Shown: one piece after another, positions 42,384-52,900 of the stretch
Layout: each line of letters starts with the position of its first letter
Position numbering within the stretch: the stretch's first letter is position 1
DNA from: Bradyrhizobium sp. Gha
Lineage (GTDB): Bacteria > Pseudomonadota > Alphaproteobacteria > Rhizobiales > Xanthobacteraceae
NCBI RefSeq assembly: GCF_900113735.1
Contig: NZ_FOQM01000029.1
Span: forward strand, 43,793-107,792
DNA: 64,000 nt
Reading direction: 5' to 3'
Translations under genes and position numbers: made by a program
Notes under the pieces: generated by a model
Database searches by the model: none
Told to the model about the DNA's origin: nothing
The model's input: only the letters and a program-made list of their open reading frames with translations

Positions 42384-42548
42384 GGGCCTCAGTGCTTCCC
42401 GTCCCTCGGGTCCGGCGAAGCAGTAGCCGGTGTTCGTATGCTTCCGCCCCGGCGGTGAGCCGCTCGATCACCTCCGGATCGGTGATGAAGCAGCCAGAGG
42501 CCTGCATCTCTGGGTTTCGGCGAGCAATCGGGTCTTCTCGTCTTCCAT
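42295..42548 (-). pseudogene. Small gene with frameshift (MEDEKTRLLAET... / GCFITDPEVIERL...)
   Basis: The ATG at 42548 gives MEDEKTRLLAETQR and then loses the frame. The next frame gives QASGCFITDPEVIERLTAGA then EAYEHRLLLRRTRGTGSTEA. The two halves join naturally if one base is restored near 42505. I know this type of small protein from Bradyrhizobium genomes; function unknown. Confidence 0.5.
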
Positions 42549-42885
42549 GCCAATTCCAGCCCGCTTCCAGGCGGGCGCGGCGTCCTCCCGCGGTAGCACG
42601 TGCGTCATCCGTCCTTCAGCGCATCCTTGGTGTCCCTCGCAGGCCAACTGTCGCCGAAAGGCCTGACCCGCACCTTCCCGCCGCCGCCCACCAGTTCGTG
42701 GGTGGCGACCTCGTCTTCGGCCTCGACGACCGTCAGCTCGGTTTCGGGCTTCCAGTCGAGTCGAGATCCGCGCGACAAGGTGCTCGTGTCGGAACATGAT
42801 CTCGTCCAACAGGCATTTCATGCGAAGGACGCGAAGCGGGCCCTGAAACAAGGTACAAGACCTGATCGACGCGTCCGCAGGGCTG

Positions 42886-44055
42886 CTAGTTTCGCCTGAG
42901 AAGGAGCGAATGCTCGAGGAAGAAACGCAGCATTTCCCTTGTTGCATCCGGTCCGTCCGGATCGGTGTAGGACCCGGCGGGGCTGCCTCCCGACCATGCG
43001 TGTCCGGCTCCGTGGATTTCCCAGTGCTCGAGGACGCTGCGTCCGGAGACGTCAGTATGGACCGTGCGAGTGTAGGCATGCCCGCCCGGCACCCGTCCGC
43101 GATGCACCTTCGTCGTTGTGCTTGTCCCGCCGATGGTTTGCAGGACAATTCGCGCGCCGTTTTTCGAATTTACCATGTTGTCGCGGTCGCCGTGGAAGAC
43201 GATCGTCGGAATGGACGGGCCATCAGCCGGCCTTGCATGGGACCCGCCGCCTTGCTTCATGGCAATCAGCGCCGAGGGAAGGTCGGTGGCCGCCCCGCAG
43301 GCTAGCCCGGAATGGATCCCGATCGCCGCGTACAGATCGGCGTAGGCGGATCCCATGATCGCAGCGGCCGCAGCGCCGGCCGACAGTCCGGCGACGTAGA
43401 CGCGTTCGGGGTCGACGCAATGTTCGCGCATGATCTGGCGAGTGATCCCGGCGATGAGTGAGGGCTCGCCTGCGTCGCGCTGTTGGTCGCCCGGACGAAA
43501 CCAATTCCAGCATTTCGCATGGTTAGCTTCGGCCCCCTGTGCGGGATAGGCCACGAAGCAGGTCTGTTCTTCGGCCATAAAGTTCATCCGCGTGCCGGCG
43601 GCGAAATCTTCCGGCGACTGCGTGCAGCCGTGGAGCATGATGACTAGCGGAATCGCCTGGCCATGATAGCCGCTCGGGATGAAGAGGCGGTAGGCGCGGC
43701 TTCCCGCAGTATTCGCATAGGTGCCTTCGACAAACCTGGCGCCCTCAGGCACGATCTGCGCCATGGACGGCGGAGCGCGCCTCAGCGGTCCTTGGCCTCC
43801 CAACCCTGCAAGACTCCGAGCGAGAGCCATCGATGGACGCTCCCTTCGTCGGGGACTCATCGTCTTTATGGCTTGTGCCTTGGCGTCGATGGTCAGCGGC
43901 TCTCCTTCTGTAGAGGCGGAGCGGTGTGTGCTGGGGGCGGTGACGTCTGGCGCTTTCTCACCCCGAAGCATGCGTTGGAGCAGCGCGGTGGCTTCGACGA
44001 GCTGGCCCGAGCGCGTGAGGCGTGTGGCTTCCAGAAGGATGTCCTGATTCAGCAT
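42886..44055 (-). CDS. PHB depolymerase-family esterase
   Basis: A protein of 389 residues. After an N-terminal helical segment (MLNQDILLEATRLTRSGQLV) comes the alpha/beta hydrolase: YRLFIPSGYHGQAIPLVIML, HGCTQSPEDFAAGTRMNFMA, and the lipase box GLSAGAA with the nucleophilic Ser at about residue 225. PTIVFHGDRDNMVNSKN carries the acid and EHWEIHGAGHAWSGG the catalytic His. No signal peptide is evident, so it is probably intracellular, acting on polyhydroxyalkanoate oligomers or other esters. It is transcribed with an RHH regulator gene just upstream (4-bp gap). Confidence 0.88.
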   Translation of the reverse strand: MLNQDILLEATRLTRSGQLVEATALLQRMLRGEKAPDVTAPSTHRSASTEGEPLTIDAKAQAIKTMSPRRRERPSMALARSLAGLGGQGPLRRAPPSMAQIVPEGARFVEGTYANTAGSRAYRLFIPSGYHGQAIPLVIMLHGCTQSPEDFAAGTRMNFMAEEQTCFVAYPAQGAEANHAKCWNWFRPGDQQRDAGEPSLIAGITRQIMREHCVDPERVYVAGLSAGAAAAAIMGSAYADLYAAIGIHSGLACGAATDLPSALIAMKQGGGSHARPADGPSIPTIVFHGDRDNMVNSKNGARIVLQTIGGTSTTTKVHRGRVPGGHAYTRTVHTDVSGRSVLEHWEIHGAGHAWSGGSPAGSYTDPDGPDATREMLRFFLEHSLLLRRN

Positions 44056-44059
44056 GGCC

Positions 44060-44479
44060 TTACCTCGTTCTGTCGGAGAGAGCGGATTTCACGGCCGGGC
44101 TGGCATGCAAAGCTCCCAGTACGGAAACCGACCCAATCGTCGCGCGAGCAAGCTCGGGCGTGACGTCTGGGGCGATGGTGGCAAGGCCCAGAACATTGAT
44201 GTGCAGCATTTCACCGATCCGCCGTACCGCTTCGAGATCCTCGCGGCTGTAATGTCGAAGTCCAAGGTCCAAACTCTTTCGAACCGTGGACTGCTTGACC
44301 ACGTCGGCATGACGTTCGAGCTGATTGCGGATTGCCGTTCGGATGAAATCAGTACGATTCGAGTAGAACCCTTCCTGGACCATCAGGTCGACCTGACCGA
44401 GATCGACAAAACCCAGATTGATTGTGATTTTTTCCGAGTCCGACGGCTTTGGTCGGATTTCGCGGACGTTACTGGCCAC
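44060..44479 (-). CDS. CopG/RHH-type regulator upstream of the esterase
   Basis: A protein of 139 residues from a GTG at 44479 with AGAGGAG eight bases before it; an ATG at 44500 is also possible. MASNVREIRPKPSDSEKITI-type start, then DLMVQEGFYSNRTDFIRTAI, a typical ribbon-helix-helix DNA-binding arrangement, then a C-terminal domain with HYSREDLEAVRRIGEMLHIN. It probably controls the linked esterase gene. This pair is common in Bradyrhizobium and related genera. Confidence 0.8.
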   Translation of the reverse strand: MASNVREIRPKPSDSEKITINLGFVDLGQVDLMVQEGFYSNRTDFIRTAIRNQLERHADVVKQSTVRKSLDLGLRHYSREDLEAVRRIGEMLHINVLGLATIAPDVTPELARATIGSVSVLGALHASPAVKSALSDRTR

Positions 44480-45188
44480 TGCTTCCACTCCTCTTTCCAT
44501 CTGTCTGGATGGTATATGGATGGAGGATCCCAGCGTTCAAGGGGGTGCCCAAACGATATGACGTGAAAGCAAGGGATGGGGGGGGGTCCTCCCAATCGAT
44601 CGCTTATGTTTCAGGAGGCGCAATCAGCGCGGCGCGAGCCCCGAGAAGGGGGGCTGCTCCCCCCAATAATGCAAGCTAAGGGTCCTGCGGTGACGTTCTT
44701 CAGCCATCGCCATGCGAACGCGAGCGAGCAATTATAGTGAGATTTCTAGGCCCAATGCATTCGCCCTTCGCACGTTTTCGGCTGGCCCTCGAGGAAAGCC
44801 GCAGTCTTCGCCCACAACACCAGCACCTTGCCGACGGGCAGCACGGCAAGTGGTGGAACTGAGCGGGTCCTCCGTGCAAGCTCGATGGTCGGGCCGAGAG
44901 CGAAGCGCAACGCGGCGAAGACCGAAAAGCGTGATGTGTGGAAAGGCAATGCAGGGATAAAGGTTGCGGTGCCGCGAAGCTCATTCGGTGCTCGCCAGAC
45001 ATTGCAACCTCCCGTGGCTCCAGGACTGTATATGCATCGGCGAGGTAGAGTCGTATCGGTGCACAAGTGGCTTCATGAGCCGGCCACCGCAAAGCCGAAG
45101 GAAATCACCACTCGAAGCGCTGACTCATGTCGCTGCGGCCGACCTTTCTGTCCCGGCGCACGCGGCGCGGTGACGCCGAGGTTTAGCT
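44480..45188. other. Intergenic region, no gene seen
   Basis: It includes G-rich and C-rich tracts and a small hairpin (GGGGGG-ctgct-CCCCCC near 44650). No supported ORF. Confidence 0.4.
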
Positions 45189-45386
45189 TCATTCGTCGGC
45201 TGGATGCTGTGAAGCAAGCTCTCGCCTCATCCGCGCGATCGCCTTGGGTCCACCCGCGGCCCGCTCTTTAGCAATGGCCCCCAATTCGGGAGCGGCGGAG
45301 CGATGACGGCTGCCCCAATCGCCGAGACTCACCAGCACGGGCAACAGGTCGATTCCTGCCAGCGCCGGCTCGCAAATTACCATCAA
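45189..45386 (-). pseudogene. Possible HxlR-type regulator C-terminal remnant
   Basis: The reading ALAGIDLLPVLVSLGDWGSR, then HRSAAPELGAIAKERAAGG resembles the end of HxlR/winged-helix regulators (AG-x-DLLPVL-x-x-L-x-x-WG). The DNA-binding part is missing. Weak call. Confidence 0.3.
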
Positions 45387-45803
45387 CTCCGAATCCTTCG
45401 AGCCCTATCATTCGTCTCAACATCGAGCACCGCGTCGGAAGAAACAGACAAAATTCCGAACGAAAGATCGATGGCTTACTCCCGGTAGGGGCAGGAATCC
45501 ATCGCGTTTAGGCTGACAGAGCGTTGCAGCGTGCTTGATCGTACAGAAGGGCTAGGCATCCCAAGCTCCAGCTAGGGCTAGTGCAATGCAGACAGGCTGT
45601 TTGCAGATCACCGCTCCTCCGCACTGGAATACCCAACACCTTGGACAGACAAAGTGCTTCTTTCAGACCGCGGAGATTCGCGCAGCAAGCTAGGGTGAGT
45701 AGCTTCGAAATGCAGCCTCGCAACAGAGGCCGGTCAATAATCTGTCAAACGCCTTCCGGAACTGCCCCCTTTGCGTCACGAAGAACTGCCCCCACCATCG
45801 GGA

Positions 45804-46652
45804 TTATGATCTCGGTTGAAGGTTGTTTGCGCCGGTGACGGGCCGGAGGGAGGCGGAGCCGACCGGAGGGCCGTCACCGGCGGTCGGCGTCTTGATGAGG
45901 CCGCTTTTGCGCTTGGCGCGAAGTCGGTAGCTGTCGCCGCGGATCGTCAGCACGTGGCTGTGATGCAGGAGCCGGTCAAGGATCGCGGTGGCGACCACGG
46001 GATCGGCGAACACCGTACCCCATTCGGCAACGCTGCGGTTCGACGTGATCAGCATCGCGCCAGTTTCGTATCGCCGGCTGACCAGTTGGAAGAACAGATG
46101 GGCCGCGTGCAAGTAGCCGAGTTCGTCGACGATGAGCAGCTTTGGCTTCGACAGCGCGAGAAGTTTCTCGTCCAGGCGTCGCTCGCCGTGCGCCTTGGCA
46201 AGGCTAGCGACCAGCGTCGTCGCCGTGGTGAACTGCACCGTGTATCCGGCCAGGATCGCCTCTCGCCCGAGCGCGATCGACAAGTGCGTCTTACCTACGC
46301 CTGGCGGCCCGAGCAGCAGCACGTTTTCTCCGTTGGCTATCCAACGTGATGCGGCAAGATCACGGATCTGCTTTGGATCGATTGACGGCTGCGCCTCGAA
46401 GTCGAAGCCAGCAAGCTCCTTCACCGCCGGGAAGTGTGCGAGCTTCAGCGCCATCTCTATGCGGCGATGGTCCTTGCGTGCGATCTCGCGCTCGCACAGC
46501 AGGATCAGCGTCTCACGCGCCGACAGGTTCGAGCGCGCCGCCTCGTCGAGCAGGGTGTCGAGCTGATCGCGGATACCGGAGAGCTGCAGTCGCGCCAGCA
46601 TGGCATCGAGCGGATCGGCCGTTGCTTCCATTATGTTCTTTGCCCGTGCCAT
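45804..46652 (-). CDS. istB: IstB-like ATPase of intact IS21 element
   Basis: A protein of 282 residues. LLGPPGVGKTHLSIALGREA is Walker A, KLLIVDELGYL Walker B, and AMLITSNRSVAEWGTVFADP the sensor region. The start overlaps the istA stop by ATGA. It works with IstA in transposition. It is of a different subgroup from the copy at 27.3 kb, with a short lysine/arginine-rich C-terminus. Confidence 0.92.
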   Translation of the reverse strand: MARAKNIMEATADPLDAMLARLQLSGIRDQLDTLLDEAARSNLSARETLILLCEREIARKDHRRIEMALKLAHFPAVKELAGFDFEAQPSIDPKQIRDLAASRWIANGENVLLLGPPGVGKTHLSIALGREAILAGYTVQFTTATTLVASLAKAHGERRLDEKLLALSKPKLLIVDELGYLHAAHLFFQLVSRRYETGAMLITSNRSVAEWGTVFADPVVATAILDRLLHHSHVLTIRGDSYRLRAKRKSGLIKTPTAGDGPPVGSASLRPVTGANNLQPRS

Positions 46653-47959
46653 CAGAAGCTTCCTCCGACCACGGCTTCGTATTCGGCAAGAGGGCGCAAC
46701 AACGACGGGGGTGAGGACGGCGCCAGCACCGCCGCCGCGATCTCAGCCCGGCGGACCGCGCCATTGCGACCAGCAACACCATCGAGATGAGCGGTGTCGA
46801 TGATCCGCAGCCGACGTCCATCCGATTGCTTGTGGACCGCAACCTCGCGCATGCCATGGCGGATGCGCACTTCGCCCGCCGCGATCGTTACCGCCACGCG
46901 CTCGCCAATCAGGCGCCACGGCACTGAGTAGCTGTTCGTGTCGATCTCGACGGCGCAATCATGCCCGACGACGCGGGTCAGTTCACGCAACGATCCGAAC
47001 GACGGTTGCCCGCTAAGCGGCTTCAACCGATGTGCCTCGTCACGCGCAAAGCGAGCAATCGGCGCCTCCCCGGTCGTGCCGTGGATACGCACGTTCGCCA
47101 CCTCACGCTCCCATCCGGCCAGATGCGCCTCGAATGCCTCCCAGCTCGCGAAGGAATGCCCCGCGATCGCGTTCTTCTTCACGTAACCGACGCCATTCTC
47201 CGTCTTGCCCTTCGTCCGCGCCCGATACGGCGCGCAGGCGCGAGGACGGAAGCCCCAATGCTTCGCGAACGCGATGAGCTTGTCGTTAAATTGGACCGAC
47301 CGGCTCACGGCGTCGTGGCGCACGACAAGCGCCCGGGGATTATCCATCAGCACCTCCTCCGGCACACCGCTGAAGGTCGTGAACGTGCTCTCGAGCCCGG
47401 CGAACCAATGCTCCTGCCTCTCGGCCCGGAACGCACGCACATGCAGCCGCCGCGAATGCCCGAGCGTCGCCACGAACACGAATGCCTTGACTCTCGCCCC
47501 TCCGATCTCGACCAGACGCTCGCCGAAGTCGATCTGCAGCTGCCGGCCTGGCGGCGTCTCGAAGCGCGTCGTCGCCAACGCCTCCGCCTTCAGCGCCTGA
47601 CGATAGGGCTGCACGGCGCGTTGCAGCGTCCGCCGGCTGACTGCCACGCCTTGCTCGGCCAACAAGTCCTGGCGCACCACGTCGGCATTGCCGCGATGCC
47701 GAATGAGCCTCTCGCGCAGCCAACCCTCAAGGCCGTCGAGACGCTTCGGCCGCTCAGGCGACTTGAACGGCTTCACCCCGCCCGCCGCCACGTAGTCCTT
47801 CACCGTGTGATGACTGCAGCCCAGCTGCCGCGCAATCCGCTTCAGACCCCACCCGCACGCCCTCAGGCGCAACATCTCCGCCACGTCATCCGGCGTCTTC
47901 ATCACCTGCCCCCGTGGATCAATCCACGACGAGCTTTCCGCGATTCGTTCCTCTTTCAT
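46652..47959 (-). CDS. istA: IstA transposase of intact IS21 element
   Basis: A protein of 435 residues. The N-terminal helix-turn-helix has EMLRLRACGWGLKRIARQLG and CSHHTVKDYVAAGG. The DDE core is complete: LQIDFGERLVEIGG (first D), EEVLMDNPRALVV (second D) and RTKGKTENGVGYVKKNA (E). The C-terminal region has VEIDTNSYSVPWRLIGERV. Catalyses cut-and-paste or copy-type movement of the element together with IstB. Confidence 0.92.
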   Translation of the reverse strand: MKEERIAESSSWIDPRGQVMKTPDDVAEMLRLRACGWGLKRIARQLGCSHHTVKDYVAAGGVKPFKSPERPKRLDGLEGWLRERLIRHRGNADVVRQDLLAEQGVAVSRRTLQRAVQPYRQALKAEALATTRFETPPGRQLQIDFGERLVEIGGARVKAFVFVATLGHSRRLHVRAFRAERQEHWFAGLESTFTTFSGVPEEVLMDNPRALVVRHDAVSRSVQFNDKLIAFAKHWGFRPRACAPYRARTKGKTENGVGYVKKNAIAGHSFASWEAFEAHLAGWEREVANVRIHGTTGEAPIARFARDEAHRLKPLSGQPSFGSLRELTRVVGHDCAVEIDTNSYSVPWRLIGERVAVTIAAGEVRIRHGMREVAVHKQSDGRRLRIIDTAHLDGVAGRNGAVRRAEIAAAVLAPSSPPSLLRPLAEYEAVVGGSF

Positions 47960-48036
47960 TCACTCTCTCCTCGGCTATCCAAGGAGGGGGCAATTCCTCA
48001 TGACGCCGAGGGGGCAGTTTTCCATGGCGCGCGACA

Positions 48037-48751
48037 AATAATCGTAACTACGAGCGAGTTTGTGAGTCAGCCTCGTGCGCAGGACTGTCTCATCAGTGGC
48101 TCAGGCTCTCAAAAAGAAAATGCCTGATCTTTCGGGCCGGGAGCGTGAAACGTCTAAATGAGACGAACCTAATGCGGGCGGGCCTATTCAAGGCACTTCC
48201 GTTTGGAAATACCATGTCGTGCAAGGGACATGGCGCCAAAGAATGTGAAGAAGACAGCAATGTGAAACTCGGTAGCCTGTTTCATTCTCGCTCATGCAAG
48301 TCGCATCTTCAACCGGAGCGCGGTCGAGCCCAGCGCGTCTGCTTTTTGTTCCAGACCTGAAGGGCGCGCTGATATGTAGCCAATCGCCAACAGTGATGAC
48401 AGGGAGCAGCGACTTTTATCTGCGGCTAGTTGGTGATCGCCGTTCTATGGTGGAGATGGTCATCTTGAGATCGTCCCGCGTCTTCCAAAGCAGGGTACGA
48501 GGGTGCGATCGTCCAAGGTATTGGCCCGCTTTTCTTCGGTTGCGATATCGGATTCCATAAGTTGGACCATGAGAACCAGATCAGCCAGTATTTTGGAAAT
48601 CACGCCGAGCTGGGCCATAACGAAGCGTCGGAACTCACGGCAAAATCGCGCAAACCGCAGGTTAGAACGCCGTCGCCTTGCAATTTAGCGGAATTGGGGT
48701 TCAAATGCGTATCGAAGCATTGACCCAGCTCTGTTACTCAAGGAGATCGGT
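48037..48751. other. Intergenic region right of the IS element
   Basis: No supported gene in about 700 bp; lower GC than its surroundings. Confidence 0.4.
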
Positions 48752-49234
48752 ATGGGTTCATTGGTTGGTGACGACGACCCATATATTGGCTCGTTTCTAG
48801 AGTTGTTCAATTTGAGATTTGGAATTGAGCAGACAAGTGCAGAGCATACCTTCGGTGGTATCACCGAGATGGCAGCTCTGCAGAAGGAATTCGAAATCTT
48901 CAAGGTGGGGCGACCCTTCGTTGAGAGTGCGAAGCTGCTGGGACTTGGCGGGCTGCAGAACAACCGCGCGAAGAATCGTTGGTTTGCGCTCCTGACATGG
49001 CTACAGAAGATACCATCGGACGACCCTGGCGAATACGGCGATCCGCGCATTGTCAAAGCGCTGATCGCCAACCTTGTGCCTGGAGGGGCCCAGCTACCAT
49101 GCTTTATGACGGCTCATGACTCGCGGAAGGGATTGGGCTTGAAAGTTGTCGTCTCGGTGGGCCAACCAATTTTCTACATACCCAGGGATCACCTGACAAT
49201 TTCGTTGCCGATGGCACCAGACGTGCCAAAGTAG
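48752..49234 (+). CDS. Hypothetical protein (160 aa) upstream of a methyltransferase
   Basis: The ATG at 48752 follows AAGGAGATCGGT. GSLVGDDDPYIGSFLELFNL, AEHTFGGITEMAALQKEFEI, and the C-terminal GLGLKVVVSVGQPIFYIPRD. Mixed alpha/beta composition, no signal peptide or membrane segment. The stop is two bases before the methyltransferase start, so the two form an operon. I do not recognise the family. The GC is slightly lower than the neighbours, suggesting transfer. Confidence 0.6.
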   Translation: MGSLVGDDDPYIGSFLELFNLRFGIEQTSAEHTFGGITEMAALQKEFEIFKVGRPFVESAKLLGLGGLQNNRAKNRWFALLTWLQKIPSDDPGEYGDPRIVKALIANLVPGGAQLPCFMTAHDSRKGLGLKVVVSVGQPIFYIPRDHLTISLPMAPDVPK

Positions 49235-49236
49235 GG

Positions 49237-49938
49237 ATGGGGACCTCCTCTTCCGCTAACCAGCGCGCTTCCGACAGGAGCGGAAAGCTGGACGCCATCT
49301 ATTCGGGGGTCGCTGCTTACTATTCAGCGAAGGCAAAAAAGTTCGGGCCTACGCCACTCGGCGTGGACTGGACTTGCCAGGCCACCCAGGAGATGCGCTT
49401 CGTCCAGCTTCTGAAGTTGTGCGATTTCACGTCGGCGTTTTCGTTGAACGATCTGGGTTGTGGTTATGGGGCGCTGGTGAGATATTTGGACCGGCGCCAT
49501 CCGCACCCTCTAATTGACTATCTGGGTATAGATCTTTCGGCCAACATGGTTCGACAGGCGAGACAGCTCTGGGGTGGTCGACCAACGGTGTCGTTCGTAC
49601 AAGGCCATATTATCCCACGTACGGCGGATTATGCCCTTGCCAGCGGTATCTTCAATGTCGAACTTGGCCAGCCTCGGGAAGAATGGGAAAGATTCATTCG
49701 AGAAAGCCTTGACGCCTTGTACGAGACTAGCCGGCGCGGCTTTGCCGTCAATTTTATGAAGCGACTAGCCGGAACACCCGGTCGCGAGGGGCTTTATTAC
49801 GCCGAGCCTGCGGATTGGGCACGCTACTGCGCCACCAGATTCGCTGCGGCAACGGAGGTGCGCGAAGACTACGGAATGAGGGAGTTTACGTTGATTGTCC
49901 GAATCTTTGGAGAGAAAGCGAAATCAGGCTCTAAGTGA
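49237..49938 (+). CDS. Class I SAM-dependent methyltransferase
   Basis: A protein of 233 residues. Motif I FSLNDLGCGYGALVRYLDRR, acidic motif II IDYLGIDLSANMVRQARQLW, and later ADYALASGIFNVELGQPREE with the C-terminal strand EVREDYGMREFTLIVRIF. Substrate cannot be deduced; the pattern is close to small-molecule methyltransferases. Its 3' end overlaps the convergent cyclase-ATPase gene by 15 bp. Confidence 0.85.
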   Translation: MGTSSSANQRASDRSGKLDAIYSGVAAYYSAKAKKFGPTPLGVDWTCQATQEMRFVQLLKLCDFTSAFSLNDLGCGYGALVRYLDRRHPHPLIDYLGIDLSANMVRQARQLWGGRPTVSFVQGHIIPRTADYALASGIFNVELGQPREEWERFIRESLDALYETSRRGFAVNFMKRLAGTPGREGLYYAEPADWARYCATRFAAATEVREDYGMREFTLIVRIFGEKAKSGSK

Positions 49939-52900
49939 CAATTGCCGCCGTGCCTCTTCCAATAGCCGTCTATAGATGCTCGCCCCTGTCGCCTCGATTG
50001 CGGCTTCAGCGCGGGCAACGAGCATGGCGGCTTCTTCCGATCTATCTGGATCTTCGCTGGCGGCGTAAGCGGCCGCTAGTGTGATCATTGCTCGACATTC
50101 CGGCAATCGAGTATGGCGATCCTTCGCAATGTCAATTGCTTCTTTGGCTTTCTCGATCGAAGCTTCCCACTCGCCAGAGCGCAGTTGATATTCGGCAATA
50201 TTGGCAAGCATCTCTGGCTCGATCTCCATCGCGACTCTTGCCGCGCGCACAAAATCGACGCCTTCCGAAAGCGACTGAATGGCTGCGCGGTAATTCCCTG
50301 CAACCCCATGGGCAATGCCCATACATACAAGCGAGTATGCCCGCAAGTACGGGCTCGCTTGACGCGTTGCCAAATCAAGGACCCGCTGAGCGTGTGCAAT
50401 GGCAATTCCCGCATCGCCGACACACCAGGCTAGATCAACGTAGCCTTGATTGGCGATGAACTGCACAGTCGGATCGATCAACGCCGGTTCGATGGTAAGA
50501 ATGCGATCAAAGCAACGCCGCGCCTCGTCGAAGCTGCCAAGCCGTGCAAGAATGCGGCCGCGGAGGGCTATAATCCAATGCTCCACCTTGTACCCAAGAA
50601 ATTGGTGATCGAAATCAGCCACGCTAGACACACCTGCCAACGCAGCGTCGTTTGCAGCCAGCGCCTCTTTGAGCAATCCGGCCCACCCGTAGGCTTGGCT
50701 GAGCGAAGCGTTTAGTGTTGCAGTTCTACCCGAATCTTGGCGCGACTCCGAAAGCGCCAGCGCTTCCTTGACCGCAGTGACATAGGCATCCGCCTGCCCA
50801 CCGCTCGCGCCGGCAATGCGCCCTTCAACAAAAAGCAGCATCGGAATCATCGAATCATCGATGTCTCGCGCCCATTCGAGCGCTTCTCGGATGAACGGTT
50901 TTGCCTGCTCAGAGGTCATGCCCTCTCGCCAACCTAACCAGGCAATCTGACTGTTGGCGACGATAACGAGTTTGTCACGTGTCGCGCTACGCGACTCTCC
51001 GGCCAACAGCCCGCGCACCTTGTGCCAATGCTTAATCGCCTGCGCCGGACTGGTCGACCCGATCCAGCGCGCAGCGCGTGCCGCATACTCGGCGGCGCCG
51101 TGTGTTTCTCCCGCTTCTTCGAAATGATGGGATAGCAGGGCAGAAAATTCATCGAGCCGCTCGGGATAAAATCGCTCTATGGCTCTGGCTACTCGAGAAT
51201 GTAATATGCTGCGCCTTGCCCGCAGCTGGGTGGAATAGGCGACTTCTTGAATAAGCGGGTGGCGAAAACTGTAGCTTTGGCCATCCTGCCCACCCCGTGG
51301 CTGTAGCATTTCTGCAGTGCAAAGCCGGACCAACGTGGCTTCCATCTCCAAGGGCGGTAGGTTTGCGACGGTTTGCAGAACCGCTAATTGAAATTCTTTA
51401 CCGATAATCGCAGCTATGTGCAGAAGATCGCGCTCAGTTGCGGTGAGCCGATCAATGCGAGCTTGGATTACAGCTTGGACAGTCGCCGGTAAGCCGTCGG
51501 AGTTGCTCGGAAGACCGGGTTGGTAATCACCGGGCTTTCCCACCGTAGCAACATGCTCAAACAAAGAGCGAATGAGTTCTTCCGCAAAGAAGGGATTGCC
51601 TCCACTGCGCTCAGCGATACGCCGCCGGACGTCGCTTAGCTCTTGTCGTTGTCCCAGAAGCTCGTCAACAAGCTCATGTGTGTTCGTCGGACTTAGTTCG
51701 GCAAGCTCGATCTGTTGATATTGTGGCCCCTGCATCCAAGAAGCGAAATACGTCGGGCGGAAATTTACGATCAGCACCGTCTTTGTCCCGATGACAGCGT
51801 CAACCACGGTTGCGACGAATTCTTCGCTGACTTGATCCAGCCAGTGCAAATCTTCTATGATAACGACAGACGCCAGTGCGCCGCGCTGACGTACCATGTG
51901 TCGTACAATGTCGAGCAAACGGGCATTGCGAGCCTTCGGGTTGAGCCAAGAGGGCGGCCCCTGACCGTGCTTAACGCCAAGGAAGTCGCAGACCAAGCCT
52001 AGGTCAGCCTCAAACGTCGATCCAAGTTCGGTGAGATGTGTTGCAATCTGTTTCACCGCAACGTCCGGATCGTCTTCGGGCGATATATTGAAGTAGGTGG
52101 AGCGTAGAAATTCGAGCACAGGCTGCAGAGGGGATGCTGCGCCGTAAGGCTGGGCGCGTGCCTCGAACACCGGGATGAAGCGTGACCGACACCATTCTGC
52201 AAATTCAAAGCAAAGTCGGCTTTTTCCAGTTCCGGGAGCTCCGACGATTCCGGTTACACGTGATCTTTCGGTTTCTACCGCTGCGAGGGTCCGCTGCAGC
52301 AGCATCATTTCCCGGTCGCGGCCTCGAAATGTTGCCAGTGTGACGCCACGGAATTGCTGGCTCGCCACGGCCGGCTTGAGGCTCTTCAATAAATAGAGCT
52401 CGATTGGCTCGGCAAGACCCCGCAGCCGACGACGGCCTAGGGACCCGACATCACAAAATGAACGAACCAAGCGATAGGTGTCTTCGGTCAAACAAATTTC
52501 CCCCGAGTCCGCATTTGCCGGCAAGCGGCTTGCGAGATGTATCGTGAGGCCGTAGGCGCCAGGTTCTGTCAGGGTCTCAAGCAGCGGAGCGTCGGCGACG
52601 ATCTCACCGGAATGCAGACCAATGCGAATTGACATTGCGTCTTCTCGAGCTCGAAATGCGTCTCGCATGGCCAACGCAGCTTCGCACGCGAGTAATGCGT
52701 GTCCCTCCTGAGCACGAGGGGCGCCAAAAAAGGCAAGAATGCCGTCTCCTAATGTTCGAACAACGGTGCCATCGAAACGTTCGACCGAGTCGCACATAGT
52801 ATCGAGTGCAGGTTTGAGACGCTGCATCGCACCTTCAGCGGTGAGGCCAGCGACCATTTCGGTTGAACTAACAAGATCGGCAAACAGTACAGTCACTTGC

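Larger units (their letters stand above)
45743..48036. mobile_element. Intact IS21-family insertion sequence (2294 bp)
   Basis: Ends TGTC...GACA. Both ends, read inward, carry two copies of a block like AACTGCCCCC separated by about 20 bp. The target sequence AATAATC is duplicated at 45736-45742 and 48037-48043. istA and istB are complete and overlap. The perfect target duplication and intact genes indicate a fairly recent insertion, here into non-coding DNA. Confidence 0.93.

Noticed and set aside
27198..48036. Composite transposon formed by the two IS21-family elements
   Set aside because: The elements belong to different subgroups with different ends, and each has its own target duplication (CCTGC and AATAATC), so they inserted independently.
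46961..48127. 388-codon + strand frame across the IS21 element
   Set aside because: It is the antisense shadow of the complete istA gene, whose catalytic motifs are clear on the other strand.
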